The notes under the pieces: model-generated | Told to the model about the DNA's origin: nothing | Databases searched by the model: none | The model's input: the letters and a program-made list of their open reading frames with translations, nothing else | Source: Nitrosomonas ureae | Lineage (GTDB): Bacteria > Pseudomonadota > Gammaproteobacteria > Burkholderiales > Nitrosomonadaceae | Reading direction: 5' to 3' | NCBI RefSeq assembly: GCF_900108305.1 | Contig: NZ_FNUX01000001.1 | Location: 124,001 to 188,000, forward strand | Length of the DNA stretch: 64,000 bases | Part shown: one piece after another, positions 17,264-26,597 of the stretch | Layout: every line of letters begins with the position of its first letter | Numbering within the stretch: position 1 is the stretch's first letter | Made by a program: the position numbers and the translations under genes

Positions 17264-18652
17264 TTAATAATATTCCGGCCTGGCGTGGCTCTCAAAGCGT
17301 GTATATTCGCCCAGGAATGTCAGATCGACTTTTCCGATCGGGCCGTTGCGCTGCTTGCCGATAATAATTTCGGCAATGCCTTTGTCTGGAGAATCGGGGT
17401 TATAGACTTCATCGCGGTAGATAAACAGAATCACATCGGCGTCTTGTTCAATCGCGCCGGATTCGCGCAAATCCGACATCACCGGGCGTTTGTTGGGCCG
17501 TTGCTCCAAACTGCGATTAAGTTGCGATAATGCAATCACCGGCACTTTCAGTTCTTTCGCCAGCCCTTTCAACGCACGCGATATTTCCGAAATTTCCGTG
17601 GCGCGATTCTCTCCCTGACTACTGGAAGACATCAGTTGCAAATAATCAACCACAATCAAACCCAGTTCACCGTACTGACGGTACAGCCGCCTGGAGCGTG
17701 CTCTGAGTTCGAGCGCATTCAACGCCGCCGTTTCATCAATAAAAATGGGTGCTTCATTAAGTTTACCCAAGGCATGCGTCAGCTTGGGCCAATCTTCATC
17801 GTCCAAACGGCCGGTACGCACTTTATGCTGATCCAGCTTTCCCACTGATCCCAGCATCCGCATGGCCAGCTGCGCACCGCCCATTTCCATACTGAATACT
17901 GCAACCGGTTTGTTTAACTCCAATGCCACATGTTCCGCAATATTCAGGGAGAATGCGGTTTTACCCATGGACGGCCGACCCGCAACAATAATCAGATCGC
18001 CCGGCTGGAATCCGGATGTCTTCTGATCAAGATCGTGAAAACCTGATGCAATTCCGGTTACATTGCTCGGATTATCCTGGCTATATAACAGCTCTATCCG
18101 CTCGACCACTTGCCGCAACAGAGGCTGAATTCCCATGAACCCTTCCTTACCGCGCGCACCTTCTTCTGCAATCTCAAATACTTTCGCTTCCGCCTCATCC
18201 AATAAGTCTGCGGCAGAGCGGCCCACCGGGTTATAGGCAGAGTCCGTAATGTGCACGCCGACTTGGGCCAGATTACGCATAATCGAGCGTTCACGAACAA
18301 TTTCCGCATAGCGCTTGATATTTGCCGCCGACGGTGTGTTCTGCACAATGGCACCAATATACGCAAGCCCGCCGATAGTCTGCAGCTCTGCGGATGTTTC
18401 CATCGATTCCGCGACGGTAATGACGTCAGCAGGTCTGTTCTGTTCAATCAGCTTACAGATATGGTGATAAATCAGCTGGTGATCCTGCCGGTAAAAATCG
18501 GCGTCGGTAATGATATCGGCGACTTTCTCCCACGCGTTATTGTCCAGCATGAGCCCCCCCAGTACCGATTGTTCGCTCTCAATCGAATGGGGTGGTGTTT
18601 TATAGGGATCTATTAACTGATCCTGATGGAGACTGATCGGTGATTGCGCCAT
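17264..18652 (-). CDS. dnaB: Replicative DNA helicase DnaB
   Basis: A 462-residue hexameric helicase that unwinds DNA at the replication fork. The N-terminal domain (PPHSIESEQSVLGGLMLD) and linker precede the RecA-like domain with Walker A AGRPSMGKTAFSLN, Walker B GLIVVDYLQLM and the arginine-finger region LSQLNRSLEQRPNKRPVMSDLRESG. Full length, no intein. It lies downstream of rpsF-priB-rpsR-rplI on the same strand, a common bacterial order, but a terminator hairpin separates it from rplI, so it probably has its own promoter. Confidence 0.98.
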   Translation of the reverse strand: MAQSPISLHQDQLIDPYKTPPHSIESEQSVLGGLMLDNNAWEKVADIITDADFYRQDHQLIYHHICKLIEQNRPADVITVAESMETSAELQTIGGLAYIGAIVQNTPSAANIKRYAEIVRERSIMRNLAQVGVHITDSAYNPVGRSAADLLDEAEAKVFEIAEEGARGKEGFMGIQPLLRQVVERIELLYSQDNPSNVTGIASGFHDLDQKTSGFQPGDLIIVAGRPSMGKTAFSLNIAEHVALELNKPVAVFSMEMGGAQLAMRMLGSVGKLDQHKVRTGRLDDEDWPKLTHALGKLNEAPIFIDETAALNALELRARSRRLYRQYGELGLIVVDYLQLMSSSSQGENRATEISEISRALKGLAKELKVPVIALSQLNRSLEQRPNKRPVMSDLRESGAIEQDADVILFIYRDEVYNPDSPDKGIAEIIIGKQRNGPIGKVDLTFLGEYTRFESHARPEYY

Positions 18653-18709
18653 AGGTATCGGAAGCCCGGTTGAAGATGTCTGATTCTACCACTTGCTGAA
18701 TCACAAATG

Positions 18710-18735
18710 AAAAAGGACTACGAATAGTCCTTTTT
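18710..18735 (-). terminator. Terminator after rplI
   Basis: Stem AAAAAGGACTA / TAGTCCTTTTT around a CGAA tetraloop, with A and T runs on both sides, so it could work in either direction. It lies between the rplI stop and the dnaB start and should end the ribosomal-protein transcript. Confidence 0.85.
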
Positions 18736-18760
18736 CAAATGAATCCATAAAATTGCTCTA

Positions 18761-19216
18761 TCAGAGCGCTGAATCACCCAGTACCGAAACGGTAATGCTT
18801 GCTTTTACATCACTATGCAGCAAAATGGCCAGGGGATAATCACCCACTTGCTTTAATTGACCATTCGGCATATGAATCATGGTGCGTTCAACTGCGAAAC
18901 CCAGCCCGGCAAGCGCCTCGGCAATATTCGCATTGGTAACGGAACCAAATAGTTTTCCATCACTGCCGGCTTTCTGAGTAATTTGCACCAGCAAACCATC
19001 CAGTTTTGCAGCAACAGCTTGAGCAGCGGTAAGAATTTCTGTCTGTTTTTTCTCCAGTTCCGCCCGCCTGGATTGAAATTCCGCAATGGCCTGCTCCGTT
19101 GCACGTTTTGCCTTACCTTGCGGAATCAGATAATTACGTGCAAACCCGCTTTTAACATTGACTACGTCACCCAATTGACCCAAGTTGCTAATTTTTTCCA
19201 TCAAAATGATCTGCAT
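18761..19216 (-). CDS. rplI: Ribosomal protein bL9
   Basis: A 151-residue 50S subunit protein. The N-terminal signature [19 protein letters not shown] is followed by [17 protein letters not shown], then the central helix and the C-terminal domain [13 protein letters not shown]. Last gene of the rpsF-priB-rpsR-rplI operon; starts 11 nt after rpsR. Full length. Confidence 0.98.
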   Translation of the reverse strand: MQIILMEKISNLGQLGDVVNVKSGFARNYLIPQGKAKRATEQAIAEFQSRRAELEKKQTEILTAAQAVAAKLDGLLVQITQKAGSDGKLFGSVTNANIAEALAGLGFAVERTMIHMPNGQLKQVGDYPLAILLHSDVKASITVSVLGDSAL

Positions 19217-19227
19217 ATCATTGCTCC

Positions 19228-19509
19228 TTAGTGACGATCCGTGTAAGGCAATAACGCCAGAAAACGAGCCCTTTCTATCGCCGTGCCCAACTGACGCTGA
19301 TAAAAAGAGGTTGTACCGGTAATCCGCGCCGGAATTACCTTGCCGTTTTCACTAATGAAATCTTTCAAAATTTCAATATCTTTATAATCCACCTGCTTAA
19401 TGCCCTCCGCGGTAAAACGGCAAAACTTTTTGCGCTTGAATAAAGGGCGGTTGGCTTTCTTTTCTCTTTCTTTATCTTTACTGTCTTTACGTCTAGTAAA
19501 ACGTGTCAT
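19228..19509 (-). CDS. rpsR: Ribosomal protein bS18
   Basis: A 93-residue 30S protein that pairs with S6. The conserved core [15 protein letters not shown], then [18 protein letters not shown] and the [18 protein letters not shown] end are all present. The N-terminus is longer and more basic than the 75-residue E. coli protein, beginning [18 protein letters not shown] 19-nt gap separates it from priB. Confidence 0.98.
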   Translation of the reverse strand: MTRFTRRKDSKDKEREKKANRPLFKRKKFCRFTAEGIKQVDYKDIEILKDFISENGKVIPARITGTTSFYQRQLGTAIERARFLALLPYTDRH

Positions 19510-19528
19510 ATTTATTCCTATTAACTAA

Positions 19529-19825
19529 TTAAATGAGTTCAATCTGATCTGAATGCAGCACCAGTTGCTGACTCATATGGTTCTTTTTATTGAGAAACCC
19601 GGTGAGCCTAACCCTGCTGTCAATCTCGAATCCGGCCACGGTCAAAGCCTGCTCTCCCATCACAACCACAGGAACATCAAAGACTATTTGCCTCATAACA
19701 CCCGCTTCTTTCTGCCGGGATCCGTGACTTACCGTAAACTCAATCACCGCCATGCCGGCAGGGGTGTAGCGTAAAATGCCTAATTTGACAATTTTCCCGC
19801 AAATAGTGGTCCGATTACATTCCAA
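19529..19825 (-). CDS. priB: Primosomal replication protein PriB
   Basis: A 98-residue OB-fold single-strand DNA-binding protein that helps load DnaB at stalled forks. Features are GKIVKLGILRYTPAGMAVIEFTV and LTGFLNKKNHMSQQLVLH. It lies between rpsR and rpsF, its usual place in beta- and gammaproteobacteria. Co-transcribed, with short gaps on both sides. Confidence 0.93.
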   Translation of the reverse strand: MECNRTTICGKIVKLGILRYTPAGMAVIEFTVSHGSRQKEAGVMRQIVFDVPVVVMGEQALTVAGFEIDSRVRLTGFLNKKNHMSQQLVLHSDQIELI

Positions 19826-19836
19826 TGGCTAGAAAA

Positions 19837-20262
19837 CTATGCAGTCGCAGTCGCAGCAGCACCGGATTCTTCCGGAGTTTCATCAGAATCCGTTTCATCC
19901 GCAATTTCCTCTGAATCTTGCGGGCTCGCAGAACCGGCTCTCTCTACCTGGCGCATCATGGGTGATGGTTCAGTGACAGGACCCTTAGTTTTAATGGTTA
20001 AATGGCGCAAAATCGCATCACTGAATTTGAAAGCGTGATCCAGGTCATCCAGAATTTCCTGATCACATTCAATATTCATCAATACATAATGTGCCTTATG
20101 AACCTTCTGAATCAGATAAGCAAGCTGACGGCGTCCCCAATCTTCCACACGATGAACTTTGCCGTTTTTAGAAGTTACAATGCCACGATAGCGCTCGATC
20201 ATTGCAGGCACTTGTTCACTCTGATCAGGATGAACAATAAAAACTATTTCGTAATGTCGCAT
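19837..20262 (-). CDS. rpsF: Ribosomal protein bS6
   Basis: A 141-residue 30S protein. The frame is open from 20298, but translation is placed at the ATG at 20262, which starts the conserved [18 protein letters not shown]. The core contains [15 protein letters not shown] and [10 protein letters not shown]. The C-terminal tail after about residue 105 is acidic ([16 protein letters not shown]), longer than in E. coli, and probably flexible. First gene of the operon. Confidence 0.97.
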   Translation of the reverse strand: MRHYEIVFIVHPDQSEQVPAMIERYRGIVTSKNGKVHRVEDWGRRQLAYLIQKVHKAHYVLMNIECDQEILDDLDHAFKFSDAILRHLTIKTKGPVTEPSPMMRQVERAGSASPQDSEEIADETDSDETPEESGAAATATA

Positions 20263-20503
20263 AAATTCCTTTCGGGTTATAAGCCTCCCACCAATCACGA
20301 TGGTGAGGCAAGGTTGAAAAACGTGCTATTCTACTGAATTAATACGGCAATATCAAATGGCGCTCAAATAACTGCAATAATGTTATTCGCATACCGGTCG
20401 AACTGGTAAAATTTATCCGCCAGGATTCAAGAATTTTGTCACTGGGTTTGATTTTTTTCAGAAGCTTCAGAAATAACTATTACCAACAACGCACATAATA
20501 ATC

Positions 20504-21067
20504 ATGTTGCTAATGATTGATAACTACGATTCTTTTACTTATAACCTGGTGCAGTATTTTTCGGAATTGGGAGAAAAGGTTGTCGTATACCGGAACGATG
20601 AAATTACTCTGGATAAAATTTCGCAATTAAGCCCCCGGCGAATTGTGATTTCCCCCGGCCCATGCACGCCCAATGAAGCGGGCGTATCACTGTCTGCCAT
20701 TCATCAGTTCAGTCAGAATATCCCCATTCTAGGCGTCTGCCTGGGACATCAAAGCATCGGTCAGGCATTCGGCGGGCGAGTTATTCATGCAAAACAATTG
20801 ATGCATGGAAAAACATCTCCGATTTATCATCATAACACCGGTGTTTTCCGGAACTTACCTAATCCTTTCACCGCCACGCGCTATCACTCTCTTGTCGTTG
20901 AGCGCTCAACACTGCCCGATTGCCTGGAAATTACGGCATGGACCGAAGATGATGAAATTATGGGCATCCGTCATAAAACCCTTGCCATCGAAGGCATTCA
21001 GTTTCATCCTGAATCCATTTTGAGTGAACATGGACATCAAATGCTCGAGAATTTCCTTAATCGTTAA
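20504..21067 (+). CDS. trpG: Anthranilate synthase component II (glutamine amidotransferase)
   Basis: A 187-residue class-I glutamine amidotransferase that supplies ammonia to TrpE; it can also serve aminodeoxychorismate synthase. The nucleophile Cys is in [16 protein letters not shown], and the His/Glu pair in [33 protein letters not shown] is the standard N-terminus. First gene of trpGDC. The catalytic partner trpE is 25 kb away at 46.3 kb, whereas many betaproteobacteria keep trpE and trpGDC adjacent. Confidence 0.96.
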   Translation: MLLMIDNYDSFTYNLVQYFSELGEKVVVYRNDEITLDKISQLSPRRIVISPGPCTPNEAGVSLSAIHQFSQNIPILGVCLGHQSIGQAFGGRVIHAKQLMHGKTSPIYHHNTGVFRNLPNPFTATRYHSLVVERSTLPDCLEITAWTEDDEIMGIRHKTLAIEGIQFHPESILSEHGHQMLENFLNR

Positions 21068-21094
21068 GCGATCAGACTGCACAGAGGCAATTTC

Positions 21095-22120
21095 ATGAAT
21101 CCACAGGAAGCGCTGCACCGGATCATCGCGCATCAAGAAATATTGCACGATGACATGATCGCTCTAATGCGAAAAATCATGCAAGGTGAAATTTCCCCCA
21201 TGCTCATCGCTGCAATCGTCACCGGTCTTCGGGTAAAAAAAGAAACCATAGGAGAAATAGCTGCCGCAGCGCAAGTCATGCGCGAATTTGCGACCAAGGT
21301 CGATATTCCCAATGACACGCATCTGGTAGACACTTGCGGTACGGGCGGGGATTCCTTACACACCTTTAATATTTCAACGGCATCGGCTTTCGTGGCCGCC
21401 GCCGCAGGTGCCCAGGTCGCCAAACATGGCGGCAGATCCGTTTCGAGCAAATCCGGCAGTGCTGATGTACTGGAAGCACTGGGCGTCAATCTCAACCAAA
21501 CACCACAGCAAGTTGCTCAAAGTCTCAATGAAATCGGTGTCGGCTTTATGTTCGCTCCCAATTACCATGCTGCAATGAGACATGCCGCCCCGGTACGACG
21601 CGAATTAGGCATCAAAACCTTATTCAATATCCTGGGGCCATTAACAAACCCCGCCAATGCCAAAAGGCAAGTATTGGGGGTTTTCAGTGAAGACCTGGTA
21701 AAAACCTTGGTCCATGTGCTGCAACGATTGGGCAGTCAACATGTATTGATCGTGCATGGCAAGGATGGATTGGATGAAATCACGATCACAGGTGAAACGA
21801 TTATGGGTGAATTAAGAAATGGCCAAGTAGCCATTTATAGCATTAAACCGGAAGATTTCAGTCTTAAATCCACTGGCATCGATGCTATTCAGGTTAGCAA
21901 TAATGAAGAGGCAAGAACCATGCTGCTTTCAGTTCTTAGAAACAACCCGGGACCCGCGCGGGATATCGTTGTAATGAATGCCGGCGCTGCGATATATGCT
22001 GCCGGACTCGCAGACACCCTGGGATTGGGAATCAGAGCGGCGCAAAGAGCCATCGAAAGTGGCGGTGCATTGAAGAAACTTCATGATCTGGTGGAATTTA
22101 CCAATAAAAATCCGAATTAA
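21095..22120 (+). CDS. trpD: Anthranilate phosphoribosyltransferase
   Basis: A 341-residue enzyme joining anthranilate to PRPP, the second step of tryptophan synthesis. The phosphate-binding loop is in [18 protein letters not shown], followed by [21 protein letters not shown]. The conserved [20 protein letters not shown] and [13 protein letters not shown] segments are intact. GAGG lies ahead of the ATG; 27 nt after trpG. Confidence 0.97.
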   Translation: MNPQEALHRIIAHQEILHDDMIALMRKIMQGEISPMLIAAIVTGLRVKKETIGEIAAAAQVMREFATKVDIPNDTHLVDTCGTGGDSLHTFNISTASAFVAAAAGAQVAKHGGRSVSSKSGSADVLEALGVNLNQTPQQVAQSLNEIGVGFMFAPNYHAAMRHAAPVRRELGIKTLFNILGPLTNPANAKRQVLGVFSEDLVKTLVHVLQRLGSQHVLIVHGKDGLDEITITGETIMGELRNGQVAIYSIKPEDFSLKSTGIDAIQVSNNEEARTMLLSVLRNNPGPARDIVVMNAGAAIYAAGLADTLGLGIRAAQRAIESGGALKKLHDLVEFTNKNPN

Positions 22121-22125
22121 AAAAT

Positions 22126-22983
22126 ATGCCTGATATTCTAAGCAAAATACTCACCGTAAAAAAACAAGAAATAGAAGCCGCCAAGGCATTAAAATCTTAC
22201 CCAATCTTACTTCAAGAAGCGCAATCCGCGGCACCACCACGGGATTTTGTCGCCGCCATTCAAAATAAAATTGCTGCAGGAAAATCAGCGGTCATTGCTG
22301 AAATTAAACAGGCCAGCCCGAGCAAAGGTGTTTTACGTGGACGCTCCTCGGGAAGCGCGCATTCTTTTGAGTTTATTCCCGCCGAAATAGCTCAGACCTA
22401 TGCTCAGCATGGCGCAGCCTGCCTTTCCGTATTGACCGACCAGCAATTTTTTATGGGCAACCCCCAGTATTTGCAAGCGGCAAGGAACGCCTGCTCACTT
22501 CCAGTCTTACGCAAGGATTTCATTCTGGAAGAGTATCAGATCGCTGAAGCACGTGCGATGAACGCAGATTGCATTTTATTGATTGCAAGCGCTTTCTTGC
22601 TGGAATGCGGCAATCCATCAGGGAGTCCAAAAAATGAATCTCTGGAGCGTATGTTAAAGCTTGAGCAACTGGCTCACTCGCTGGGAATGGCTGTTCTGGT
22701 AGAAGTCCATGACGCCGCTGAGCTGGAAATGGCTTTGCGGCTATCAACACCCTTAATTGGAGTCAATAATCGTAACCTGCGTACTTTTGCAACATCGCTC
22801 GATACAACGTTGGAATTACTGCACTTAATTCCATCTCAAAAAATTGTCGTCACCGAAAGCGGAATTCATACGCCTGCAGACGTTGCGCGCATGCGTGCTC
22901 ACCAAGTTAACACATTTCTTGTCGGGGAAGCTTTCATGCGCGCGGAAGATCCGGGCATTGAATTGGCGCGCTTGTTTTCTTAA
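22126..22983 (+). CDS. trpC: Indole-3-glycerol phosphate synthase
   Basis: A 285-residue (beta-alpha)8 barrel that closes the indole ring. Catalytic residues are in [49 protein letters not shown] and VVTESGIHT. It is longer than the usual ~262-270 residues because of two short extra segments: GRSSGSAHS after SKGVL (about residue 68) and a serine/asparagine-rich stretch [11 protein letters not shown] (about residues 163-173). Both lie in loops, so the fold should survive. Starts 5 nt after trpD; last gene of the operon. Confidence 0.95.
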   Translation: MPDILSKILTVKKQEIEAAKALKSYPILLQEAQSAAPPRDFVAAIQNKIAAGKSAVIAEIKQASPSKGVLRGRSSGSAHSFEFIPAEIAQTYAQHGAACLSVLTDQQFFMGNPQYLQAARNACSLPVLRKDFILEEYQIAEARAMNADCILLIASAFLLECGNPSGSPKNESLERMLKLEQLAHSLGMAVLVEVHDAAELEMALRLSTPLIGVNNRNLRTFATSLDTTLELLHLIPSQKIVVTESGIHTPADVARMRAHQVNTFLVGEAFMRAEDPGIELARLFS

Positions 22984-22998
22984 TGGATAGTTTATGCT

Positions 22999-23844
22999 TC
23001 AGGCAGGACTGGCACTTTCGCGCGGCTTGTTAGCGCCGACGATCGTCATGACGTCACACGCTTGCAAGTGCAGGAGTTTGGAAATCTCTTCATAGTCGTC
23101 AGGTAATGCCGCATCGTCCCAGCCATTAGCGGAGTGCCTGGCCAGATTCACTGCAAGTATGACATTGCGAACCCGTTGTGATCTTGCATGCTCATCATCC
23201 ATCAGCGTAATGAGCAGCTCAGGCAATTTCCATCTGACGGCAAGCTCGTGCTGCAATTGATTTAAAGTAAACCCCAAAAATTTTTCTTGTACTGCCGCAC
23301 TCCTTAACGCTTTATTTTGCTTTTGCAATTGCTTGATCTTCAACATTTCAACGGGTGCGAAGCACCACATCAATATTTCTGCGATATCGTGCAACAAGGC
23401 AGCCAGACGGATATCAGCAAAATGCAGATCGTGCAAACGAATCGCCCAGTCATACGCATAAGATGCTGCCACATTGGAACGATGAGCCGTTTTTAATAAA
23501 TGGACGAGCGCGCTCATGTTACTGTGCCCAAGAACTTCTTCGGCCAATGGTTTAGGAGGAATTTTCTTAAGCATGGTTTCAAGTCCGAGCATCATTGCAA
23601 TCTGTTCGGCTTCCATCACATCATGTTCTTGGCAGCGGTGCTTGTGATCTTGCATGTAACGCATAAGTTTTACTGTCATCAAAGGATCATTTTTCACAAC
23701 ACTCGCATAACTTCGTGCATTCAGGTTTTGTTCATCTTTTGTGAGAATCTCAAGATTCCGTGCAGTTTGTTTGAGGACAGGAATTTCTGCTTTTGTGAGG
23801 AAATTGATCCAATCTGATAGTTTTCTTAAGATTGGTTGAGACAT
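22999..23844 (-). CDS. HDOD-domain signalling protein
   Basis: A 281-residue HDOD (HD-related output) domain protein. It has VVKNDPLMTVKLMRYM, then LGLETMLKKIP and RLAALLHDIAEILMWCFAP, the family's helical core with an HD-like pair (His-Asp at LLHDIAE). HDOD proteins act as non-enzymatic adaptors in c-di-GMP, chemotaxis or stress signalling. No partner domain is fused. Convergent with trpC, with only 15 nt between the stops. Confidence 0.85.
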   Translation of the reverse strand: MSQPILRKLSDWINFLTKAEIPVLKQTARNLEILTKDEQNLNARSYASVVKNDPLMTVKLMRYMQDHKHRCQEHDVMEAEQIAMMLGLETMLKKIPPKPLAEEVLGHSNMSALVHLLKTAHRSNVAASYAYDWAIRLHDLHFADIRLAALLHDIAEILMWCFAPVEMLKIKQLQKQNKALRSAAVQEKFLGFTLNQLQHELAVRWKLPELLITLMDDEHARSQRVRNVILAVNLARHSANGWDDAALPDDYEEISKLLHLQACDVMTIVGANKPRESASPA

Positions 23845-24186
23845 TCTGAACCCCCGGATAAGATTACGTGAAATTCCTTACGACATTTCTTTATAAACCT
23901 TGAGGAAACAATAATCTAGCCATTGAAAATGACCCATGACAATCACGAGCTCTGCTTACATCTTTCTGAGAGAAAGAGATGAAAAATACAGCAAAGTGTA
24001 TAAATACTCATAAGGGCAAAGTAAGGTATTCCAGACAGGCTGTACATAACAGACCCGGGCAGTTTATTTATTGTTGACATTCTCCACTATTTCATTGTTA
24101 TAAAATGCAATTCCCTTTATTATCACTCATATAAGCAAACAATCCACCACCCAAATTTTCATACTTTCAATATCAGGAGAAACAGG
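23845..24186. promoter_or_regulatory. Intergenic region with candidate promoter of the copper-radical oxidase gene
   Basis: A 342-nt AT-rich divergent region. TTGACA at 24074-24079 and TATAAA at 24099-24104, with a rather long 19-nt spacer, form a possible sigma-70 promoter for the oxidase gene. AGGAG lies 8 nt before the ATG at 24187. No gene seen. Confidence 0.45.
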
Positions 24187-25758
24187 ATGTTTAAGCGCTC
24201 TCTTTCTGCTCAAGGAATCTGGCATCTCAAGTATCTTTTACCCGCCATCCTGTTCTTGTTTCTTTTTCTTCACGGAAGTAACTTTCCAGCGGCGGCAGCG
24301 GGATCACAAGCTCACCTGAAGGGCAGATTCGGCCCTCTGCACGATTGGCCCGTTGTACCTATCGCAATGATGCTGATGCCGGATGGACGAGTCATTGCTT
24401 ATGGAACCGATACCGTGGGTACGCAGATTGGCAATCTGCTCTATGTTATTTGGGATCCATCGCTCGGCATCGGATCCAATGCGTTTGAGACATTACCCAA
24501 CACCACCCTTACCGACATTTACTGCGCTGGTCAGGCGCATCTCCCCGATGGCCGCGGCCTGTTTTTTGGTGGCGACGCTTTCTTGAACACGAAGAGGCAA
24601 TATGCGCACGCTAATGTGAATATTTATGACTCTTCTACCGATACATTAACGCACCATCCTAAAAATATGACGTTTAAGCGTTGGTATGCAACAGCTGTAA
24701 CACTGCCCAATGGTGAGCATGTCGTAATGGGAGGCCGCAACAGCAGGGATTTTCCCGGAACACCCACCATACCCGCCACTGTAGCGACTTATTCACCGAC
24801 GCCGGAAGTGCGCACAACCAGCGGGCAATGGCGTGTGCTTAGCTCAGCGACCAGTAACGCCGCTTACGGCGCACTGGGCGGCACCGGGGTTGCCTGGTTT
24901 TATCCCAGGGCCTGGGTAAACCCGCAAGGCAAATTGTTCATTCTTGGCCACGACGGAGCAATGTACAAGCTCGATCCCTCAGGCACCGGTACGCTCTCGA
25001 AGTATAAATCAACCATACCGCCGGGCCTTAACAGCCTGCCGAGCATCATGTATGCCCCTGGCCGCCTATTATCCATTCGCGACAATCGCACAGCGCTCGT
25101 TGTCAACATCAATGGTAGCGGCGAACCGGTTGTGACTTCGGGCGGCACACTGGCAAAAAAACGTCAATATAGCAATGCGACCGTACTCGCCAATGGCTCC
25201 GTCTGGATCAATGGAGGGTCATCGACGGGTAACGACCTAGCAGGTGCAGCTTTGGATTCCGAGCTTTGGAATCCCAGTACAAAAATATGGAAATCAACAG
25301 CAAGAGCGGCCACTCCCCGTCTGTATCACTCAACTTCACTGCTTCTTCCCGATGGGAGCGTCATTACTGGAGGCGGTGGCACGCCAGGTCCTTTGACTCA
25401 GCTTAATGGCGAAATTTACTACCCGCCTTATTTATTTAAAAAAGACGGCAGCGGGCGGTTTTCTCTTCGACCGGTTATTGTCGACGCTCCAACAACCATG
25501 ATGAGCTGGAATGAGCAATTTTCTATCGAAGCAAGCGAAAATATTTCCAGGGTCACGCTGGTGCGTATTGGCGCTACGACACATGCATTCAATAATGAAA
25601 CACGTTTTTTTAATCTGCCGACCCCACAAAAAGGTAACCGTATCGTAACAGTAAAAACACCAGCTTCAGCTAATGCAGCCCCTCCGGGGTTCTATATGCT
25701 TTTCGTATGGAATCTTGACGGAACACCATCAGTGGCCAGGATCGTACAAATTGGCTGA
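24187..25758 (+). CDS. Secreted copper-radical oxidase (galactose/glyoxal oxidase family)
   Basis: A 523-residue exported protein with a hydrophobic signal segment (residues 15-38). Beta-propeller (kelch-like) repeats are followed by a C-terminal DUF1929 Ig-like domain. All active-site ligands of galactose oxidase-type enzymes can be placed: Cys113 in DIYCAGQAH and Tyr167 in RWYATAV (the Cys-Tyr cofactor), Tyr380 and His381 in PRLYHSTSLLLPDG, and His466 in TTHAFNNETRF. Such enzymes oxidise primary alcohols or aldehydes to aldehydes or acids and release H2O2. The substrate is unknown; in bacteria the GlxA type acts on cell-surface glycans. Good Shine-Dalgarno. Neighbour to a PEP-CTERM protein, which fits an envelope or matrix role. 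Confidence 0.88.
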   Translation: MFKRSLSAQGIWHLKYLLPAILFLFLFLHGSNFPAAAAGSQAHLKGRFGPLHDWPVVPIAMMLMPDGRVIAYGTDTVGTQIGNLLYVIWDPSLGIGSNAFETLPNTTLTDIYCAGQAHLPDGRGLFFGGDAFLNTKRQYAHANVNIYDSSTDTLTHHPKNMTFKRWYATAVTLPNGEHVVMGGRNSRDFPGTPTIPATVATYSPTPEVRTTSGQWRVLSSATSNAAYGALGGTGVAWFYPRAWVNPQGKLFILGHDGAMYKLDPSGTGTLSKYKSTIPPGLNSLPSIMYAPGRLLSIRDNRTALVVNINGSGEPVVTSGGTLAKKRQYSNATVLANGSVWINGGSSTGNDLAGAALDSELWNPSTKIWKSTARAATPRLYHSTSLLLPDGSVITGGGGTPGPLTQLNGEIYYPPYLFKKDGSGRFSLRPVIVDAPTTMMSWNEQFSIEASENISRVTLVRIGATTHAFNNETRFFNLPTPQKGNRIVTVKTPASANAAPPGFYMLFVWNLDGTPSVARIVQIG

Positions 25759-25929
25759 GTTATTACTCATCAACAGGAAAATAACGATTTATTTAACTTT
25801 ATTAAGTAGTTAGAAACTATAAATATATGGATGGCTATCAATTAATAGAATTCGATGGTACCTTATGAAGCTTAAGAATAAATCCGCGAGCATCTTTTAA
25901 TACAAATCAATTAATCAAAAGGTCTTCCC

Positions 25930-26508
25930 ATGAAATCAAAAATTTATTTCTTCACAATTCTGATACCGTTAGTTCTCGGCTTTACTTCCCAAGCACAAGC
26001 CGGACTGATCGGCAGCAGTGTGAACACCCAATATTATGCTTACGGCGCCATTTACAACGGCTCTGGATCGCCGGCTAGCTTTGTAGCCAACGGTACTGTG
26101 CAAAATTCTTTTTTTAATTATTACGCTCTGACAATAACCGACACTACCGTGGAATATGACTTTCTGAGCGATTTAACATGGGCTCCATCTGCAGTATCTC
26201 TGGACCGGGACGGCTTATTTATCACTAACGGAAATCTGCTCAGCTTTACAAATGCTCCTTTCATCACTAACGTGACCTTCAATGATGCAAGTAGTGTAGT
26301 GCCTGGCTTTAACCTGACGAATGTAACCTTTAACAGTCACGAAATTGCGGTTGATTGGCAAAACGTAACCTTTCATCGCGGTGACAAAGTCATCCTGGAT
26401 GTCAATGTGATGACACCTGTTCCAGAACCAGGAACTTACGCCATGCTGTTGATTGGATTATGTTTAATTAGCCTGATAATGTATCGCAAGAAAGAAACCA
26501 GCGCATAA
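25930..26508 (+). CDS. PEP-CTERM exported protein
   Basis: A 192-residue exported protein with an N-terminal signal peptide ending near QAQA. The C-terminal sorting signal has VPEPGTYAML, a transmembrane helix LLIGLCLISLIMY and the basic end RKKETSA. PEP-CTERM proteins are processed by exosortase and usually associate with exopolysaccharide and biofilm. The body is rich in Asn, Thr and Val with beta-strand character; no catalytic motif seen. The exosortase gene is not in this window. Confidence 0.9.
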   Translation: MKSKIYFFTILIPLVLGFTSQAQAGLIGSSVNTQYYAYGAIYNGSGSPASFVANGTVQNSFFNYYALTITDTTVEYDFLSDLTWAPSAVSLDRDGLFITNGNLLSFTNAPFITNVTFNDASSVVPGFNLTNVTFNSHEIAVDWQNVTFHRGDKVILDVNVMTPVPEPGTYAMLLIGLCLISLIMYRKKETSA

Positions 26509-26522
26509 ATTTAAGTTCAAAT

Positions 26523-26559
26523 TTGTGATTTTCCGTAACAAAACCACGGGAAATCACAA
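26523..26559. terminator. Hairpin between convergent genes
   Basis: Arms TTGTGATTTTCCGT and ACGGGAAATCACAA, one mismatch, 9-nt loop. It lies between the PEP-CTERM gene and the convergent pseudokinase gene. The 10-mer AAGTTCAAAT repeats on both sides (26513-26522 and 26558-26567). Likely a bidirectional transcript end, without a strong T-run. Confidence 0.5.
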
Positions 26560-26597
26560 GTTCAAATCACATAATTTCATCGATACAATCGAAGCAC

